Assembly: GCF_036271055.1 (NCBI RefSeq)
Contig: NZ_DATBBJ010000108.1
Coordinates: 27,854 to 91,853 of the forward strand
Length of the DNA: 64,000 nt
Direction of reading: 5' to 3'
Source of the DNA: Scandinavium sp036271055
Lineage (GTDB): Bacteria > Pseudomonadota > Gammaproteobacteria > Enterobacterales > Enterobacteriaceae
The notes beneath the pieces were generated by a model, which saw only the letters and a program-made list of their open reading frames with translations, was not told where the DNA came from and did not search any database. Made by a program: the position numbers and the translations under genes. Positions 61,366-64,000 of this stretch are shown here, in pieces. Numbering within the stretch: position 1 is the first letter of the stretch; every line of letters starts with the position of its first letter.

Positions 61366-61763
61366 CAATGAAAACACTTCACTCCAAGATGACTACCCAA
61401 GAGTTGGCGCACTGTGTGGGTATGGCGAAACAAACGATCAATCGTTGGATCCGCGAGCAGAAATGGATAACGGAGCCGATCCCTGGCGTTAAAGGTGGTC
61501 GCGCGAGACTGATTCATATCACGCCGGAAGTCAGGGATTTCCTAAACTCAACGCCAAAACTGCGTCATTTGTCGCTTTCATTGAAAGCCGCGGAACCTGA
61601 GCACAGTTACAACACGCAGGACAACGATCCGGTCTGGCGGCAAATTCAGGACGTTCTGGTGATGATGACTGCGGAAGAGAAACAGCGCTTACATCTGCTT
61701 CTGGTTCGCGAAGGTTTGAGTAGTTTTCTGGAAAGTTTGAACATCGCTGACAAAAGCGCATAA
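61362..61763 (+). CDS. yfeD: YfeD family putative DNA-binding protein
   Basis: 133 residues. Similar to YfeC in both halves: MTTQELAHCVGMAKQTINRWIREQKW and LLLVREGLSSFLESLNI, so the two arose by tandem duplication. ATG 61362 overlaps the yfeC stop; an internal ATG two codons on is also possible. Terminator follows. Confidence 0.9.
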   Translation: MTMKTLHSKMTTQELAHCVGMAKQTINRWIREQKWITEPIPGVKGGRARLIHITPEVRDFLNSTPKLRHLSLSLKAAEPEHSYNTQDNDPVWRQIQDVLVMMTAEEKQRLHLLLVREGLSSFLESLNIADKSA

Positions 61764-61795
61764 AAAAACGGCAGACCCTGCGGCCTGCCGTTTCT
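61764..61795. terminator. Terminator between yfeD and gltX
   Basis: Stem aaacggcag with ctgccgttt, A-run before and T-run after, serving both convergent genes. Confidence 0.8.
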
Positions 61796-61807
61796 GATTA
61801 AAACCTG

Positions 61808-63223
61808 TTATTGCTGATTTTCACGTTCCGCAATGAATGCCAGGGCTTTGTTGATACGCGCTACGCTGCGGCTCTTGCCAATCGCATGCACGGTGACATC
61901 CAAACCAGGAGACTGGCCCGCGCCAGTTACCGCGACGCGAAGCGGCATCCCAACTTTGCCCATTCCCACTTCAAGTTCATCGGCGGTGGCCTGAATGGCG
62001 TGATGTACATTTTCAGCCGTCCAGTCGGTGATGGCATTCAGCTTATCGCGAACCACTTCCATGGGCTGACGCGCAACCGGACGCAGATGTTTTTTCGCCG
62101 CGTCGGCATCAAACTCGTCAAACTCTTCGTAGAAGTAACGGCAACTCGCCGCCATCTCTTTCAGAGTCTTACAGCGCTCACCCAACAGTTTCACCAACTC
62201 TGCCAACTGTGGCCCCGTGCGAGTGTCGATTTTTTCCTGCTCAATGTGCCATTGCAGATGCGTCGCCACATATTCAGGAGCCATCGTGTTGATGTAGTGA
62301 TGGTTCAGCCATTGTAGTTTTTCGGTGTTGAACGCACTGGCAGATTTGCTGACCGCGCCCAATGAGAACAGTTTGATCATCTCTTCACGAGAGAAAATTT
62401 CCTGATCGCCGCTGGACCAGCCCAGACGCACCAGATAGTTCAACAGCGCTTCTGGCAAATAACCGTCGTCGCGATATTGCATCACGCTGACCGCACCGTG
62501 GCGTTTAGACAGTTTTTTGCCGTCGTCACCGTTGATCATCGATACGTGCGCGTAGACCGGTACTGGTGCATTCAGCGCTTTCAGAATGTTTATCTGACGC
62601 GGGGTATTGTTGATATGGTCTTCACCACGGATAACGTGGGTGATTTCCATATCCCAGTCATCGACAACAACACAGAAGTTATACGTCGGGGATCCGTCAG
62701 TACGACGGATGATCAGGTCATCCAGCTCCTGGTTGCTGAACTCGATTGGGCCGCGAATCTGGTCATCGAAGATAACGGAACCTTCTTGCGGGTTAGCGAA
62801 ACGCACCACGCAAGGCTCATTATCAGCATGATGCTCATGACCGTGGCGGCAGCGACCGTCATAGCGCGGCTTTTCGCCATTCGCCATTTGCTCTTCGCGC
62901 AGGGCATCGAGGCGCTCTTTGGAGCAGTAACATTTATAAGCTGTACCAGCCACCAACATGTCGTCAATGACCGCGTTGTAGCGATCGAAACGTTTGGTCT
63001 GGAAGTACGGGCCCTCATCCCATTCCAGGCTCAACCAGTTCATGCCATCCATGATAGCTTCGATGGCTTCCGGCGTGGAGCGCTCAAGATCGGTATCTTC
63101 AATACGCAACACGAACTCACCGCCGTGATTGCGAGCAAACAGCCAGGAATAAAGAGCGGTGCGAGCACCACCGACGTGCAGATAGCCAGTTGGGCTCGGC
63201 GCGAAGCGAGTTTTGATTTTCAT
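61808..63223 (-). CDS. gltX: Glutamyl-tRNA synthetase
   Basis: 471 residues, the same as E. coli. Class I synthetase with the HIGH-type motif in PSPTGYLHVGGART and KLSKRHGA. A zinc-binding set of cysteines/histidine is visible (CYCSKERLD; RCRHGHEH). Charges tRNA-Glu. Divergent from the tRNA operon, as in E. coli. Confidence 0.98.
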   Translation of the reverse strand: MKIKTRFAPSPTGYLHVGGARTALYSWLFARNHGGEFVLRIEDTDLERSTPEAIEAIMDGMNWLSLEWDEGPYFQTKRFDRYNAVIDDMLVAGTAYKCYCSKERLDALREEQMANGEKPRYDGRCRHGHEHHADNEPCVVRFANPQEGSVIFDDQIRGPIEFSNQELDDLIIRRTDGSPTYNFCVVVDDWDMEITHVIRGEDHINNTPRQINILKALNAPVPVYAHVSMINGDDGKKLSKRHGAVSVMQYRDDGYLPEALLNYLVRLGWSSGDQEIFSREEMIKLFSLGAVSKSASAFNTEKLQWLNHHYINTMAPEYVATHLQWHIEQEKIDTRTGPQLAELVKLLGERCKTLKEMAASCRYFYEEFDEFDADAAKKHLRPVARQPMEVVRDKLNAITDWTAENVHHAIQATADELEVGMGKVGMPLRVAVTGAGQSPGLDVTVHAIGKSRSVARINKALAFIAERENQQ

Positions 63224-63436
63224 GAAATGGCCTTACGTTTAGAAAGTTGCCGACAGCCGGCAAATCCTGGAAAAAAACAATGGGCAATATTCTATCACTC
63301 CCACCTGAATCCTCAATGTTGATCCCCTCTAATCGCTGCGCTTAGCGTATTTTGTTTATAAATCATGCACCCTATGGCGATTCATAAGCGTTTTGTCTAA
63401 TTTTACGACGAACAAACAAAATCTTTGGAAAAGGCG

Positions 63437-63464
63437 TTGACTCATTTTGAACTCTCCCTATAAT
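63437..63464 (+). promoter_or_regulatory. Promoter of the valine/lysine tRNA operon
   Basis: TTGACT (63437-63442) and TATAAT (63459-63464) 16 bases apart, then GCGACTCC, a GC-rich discriminator of stringent promoters. Confidence 0.85.
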
Positions 63465-63481
63465 GCGACTCCACACAGCGG

Positions 63482-63557
63482 GGGTGATTAGCTCAGCTGG
63501 GAGAGCACCTCCCTTACAAGGAGGGGGTCGGCGGTTCGAACCCGTCATCACCCACCA
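63482..63557 (+). tRNA. valU: tRNA-Val (anticodon TAC), copy 1
   Basis: 76 bases with CCA; anticodon arm CCTCCCTTACAAGGAGG gives TAC. The T-loop is TTCGAAC where the other two copies have TTCGATC, a one-base difference. Confidence 0.96.
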
Positions 63558-63599
63558 CTACTTTTGTAGTCTCCGCCGTGTAGCAAGAAATTGAGAAAT

Positions 63600-63675
63600 G
63601 GGTGATTAGCTCAGCTGGGAGAGCACCTCCCTTACAAGGAGGGGGTCGGCGGTTCGATCCCGTCATCACCCACCA
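63600..63675 (+). tRNA. valX: tRNA-Val (anticodon TAC), copy 2
   Basis: 76 bases with CCA, identical to copy 3. Spacer of 42 bases after copy 1. Confidence 0.96.
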
Positions 63676-63721
63676 CTTTCTCGCCAGCTGGTTTCTTGCA
63701 GTAACATTGAAGTACCGAAGT

Positions 63722-63797
63722 GGGTGATTAGCTCAGCTGGGAGAGCACCTCCCTTACAAGGAGGGGGTCGGCGGTTCGATCCCGTCATCACCCACCA
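63722..63797 (+). tRNA. valY: tRNA-Val (anticodon TAC), copy 3
   Basis: 76 bases with CCA. Followed after four bases by tRNA-Lys. Confidence 0.96.
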
Positions 63798-63801
63798 CTT
63801 C

Positions 63802-63877
63802 GGGTCGTTAGCTCAGTTGGTAGAGCAGTTGACTTTTAATCAATTGGTCGCAGGTTCGAATCCTGCACGACCCACCA
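63802..63877 (+). tRNA. lysV: tRNA-Lys (anticodon TTT)
   Basis: 76 bases with CCA; acceptor GGGTCGT/ACGACCC, anticodon loop CTTTTAA. Last gene of the operon, with terminator behind. Confidence 0.96.
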
Positions 63878-63885
63878 ATGTAGAA

Positions 63886-63908
63886 AGGCGCCCTAAAGGC
63901 GCCTTTTT
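63886..63908 (+). terminator. Terminator of the valUXY-lysV operon
   Basis: aaggcgcc, ctaaa loop, ggcgcctt, then a T-run. Confidence 0.9.
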
Positions 63909-63915
63909 GCTATGC

Positions 63916-64000
63916 CCAATTCGTGCCGGATGAGAACCTGCTGCAGGTTCGAGTCGAACAAAGTGAGACACCGGAGCCGCTTGCGGCGACGGCCCGAAGG
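63916..64000. repeat. tRNA-adjacent repeat-like sequence with a T-arm fragment, running off the window
   Basis: The segment ctgctgcaggttcgagtcga repeats the lysV T-arm (gcaggttcgaatcctgc) in changed form. It is followed by GC-rich short inverted pieces (gccgcttgcggcgacggc). I recall similar sequences downstream of tRNA genes in related genomes. No open frame. Confidence 0.4.

Noticed and set aside
63482..63797. Triple tandem repeat
   Set aside because: Explained by three tRNA-Val genes.

Overview
The window is a chromosomal segment of a member of the Enterobacteriaceae. Most of it follows the Escherichia coli/Salmonella backbone order (fabB-mnmC, yfcL-epmC-yfcA-mepA-aroC-prmB, smrB, sixA, fadJ-fadI, yfcZ, fadL, mlaA, yfdC, argW, then ypdK/alaC, ypdAB, glk, yfeO, ipdC, an aldo-keto reductase, ypeC, mntH, nupC, pdeA, alaX/alaW, yfeCD, gltX, valUXY-lysV). 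The proteins look very close to their E. coli counterparts. The presence of ipdC, dat-ddc and a GH88 locus, together with moderate base composition, points to the Enterobacter/Lelliottia/Citrobacter neighbourhood rather than Escherichia. I cannot name a species from the sequence alone.

Layout. (1) 1-5.9 kb, accessory: an amidase-type toxin gene broken by an in-frame stop, coupled to a lipoprotein that is a plausible immunity protein; the 1,3-diaminopropane genes ddc and dat; and a divergent lysC-like aspartokinase gene whose leader resembles the lysC leader. (2) 5.9-9.3 kb, backbone: fabB and mnmC, with FabR/FadR operators between them. (3) 9.3-14.7 kb, accessory: a glycan-use cluster (AraC regulator, DUF2264 protein, LacY-type permease, GH88 unsaturated uronyl hydrolase) inserted between mnmC and yfcL. 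(4) 14.8-28.4 kb, backbone: chorismate synthase and translation-factor modification genes, the anaerobic fatty-acid oxidation operon fadIJ and the transporter fadL (all with FadR sites), mlaA, yfdC and argW. (5) 28.4-44.5 kb, an island between argW and ypdK: a MarT/FidL-like membrane regulator pair, a seven-gene alternate (alpha/CS1-type) chaperone-usher fimbrial operon with its own LuxR-type regulator, and an nfrB-nfrA-ybcH exopolysaccharide/phage-N4-receptor operon followed by an uncharacterised outer-membrane barrel. (6) 44.9-64 kb, backbone: ypdK to lysV.

How the genes work together. Region 1 can carry aspartate toward aspartate semialdehyde and then 2,4-diaminobutyrate and diaminopropane; the missing steps would lie elsewhere. 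Region 3 looks self-contained for import and cleavage of an unsaturated uronic-acid oligosaccharide. The fad genes share FadR control with fabB, coupling degradation and unsaturated fatty-acid synthesis. The island is a surface-structure module with two assembly systems: fimbriae under two local regulators, and a polysaccharide synthase with two predicted cyclic-di-GMP-binding segments. A c-di-GMP phosphodiesterase gene, pdeA, lies about 20 kb away. The alaC-ypdAB-glk-ipdC stretch groups functions around pyruvate and other 2-oxo acids.

I see no CRISPR array, insertion sequence, integrase or rRNA gene. Gene symbols come from recalled similarity to E. coli/Salmonella proteins, not from a search.
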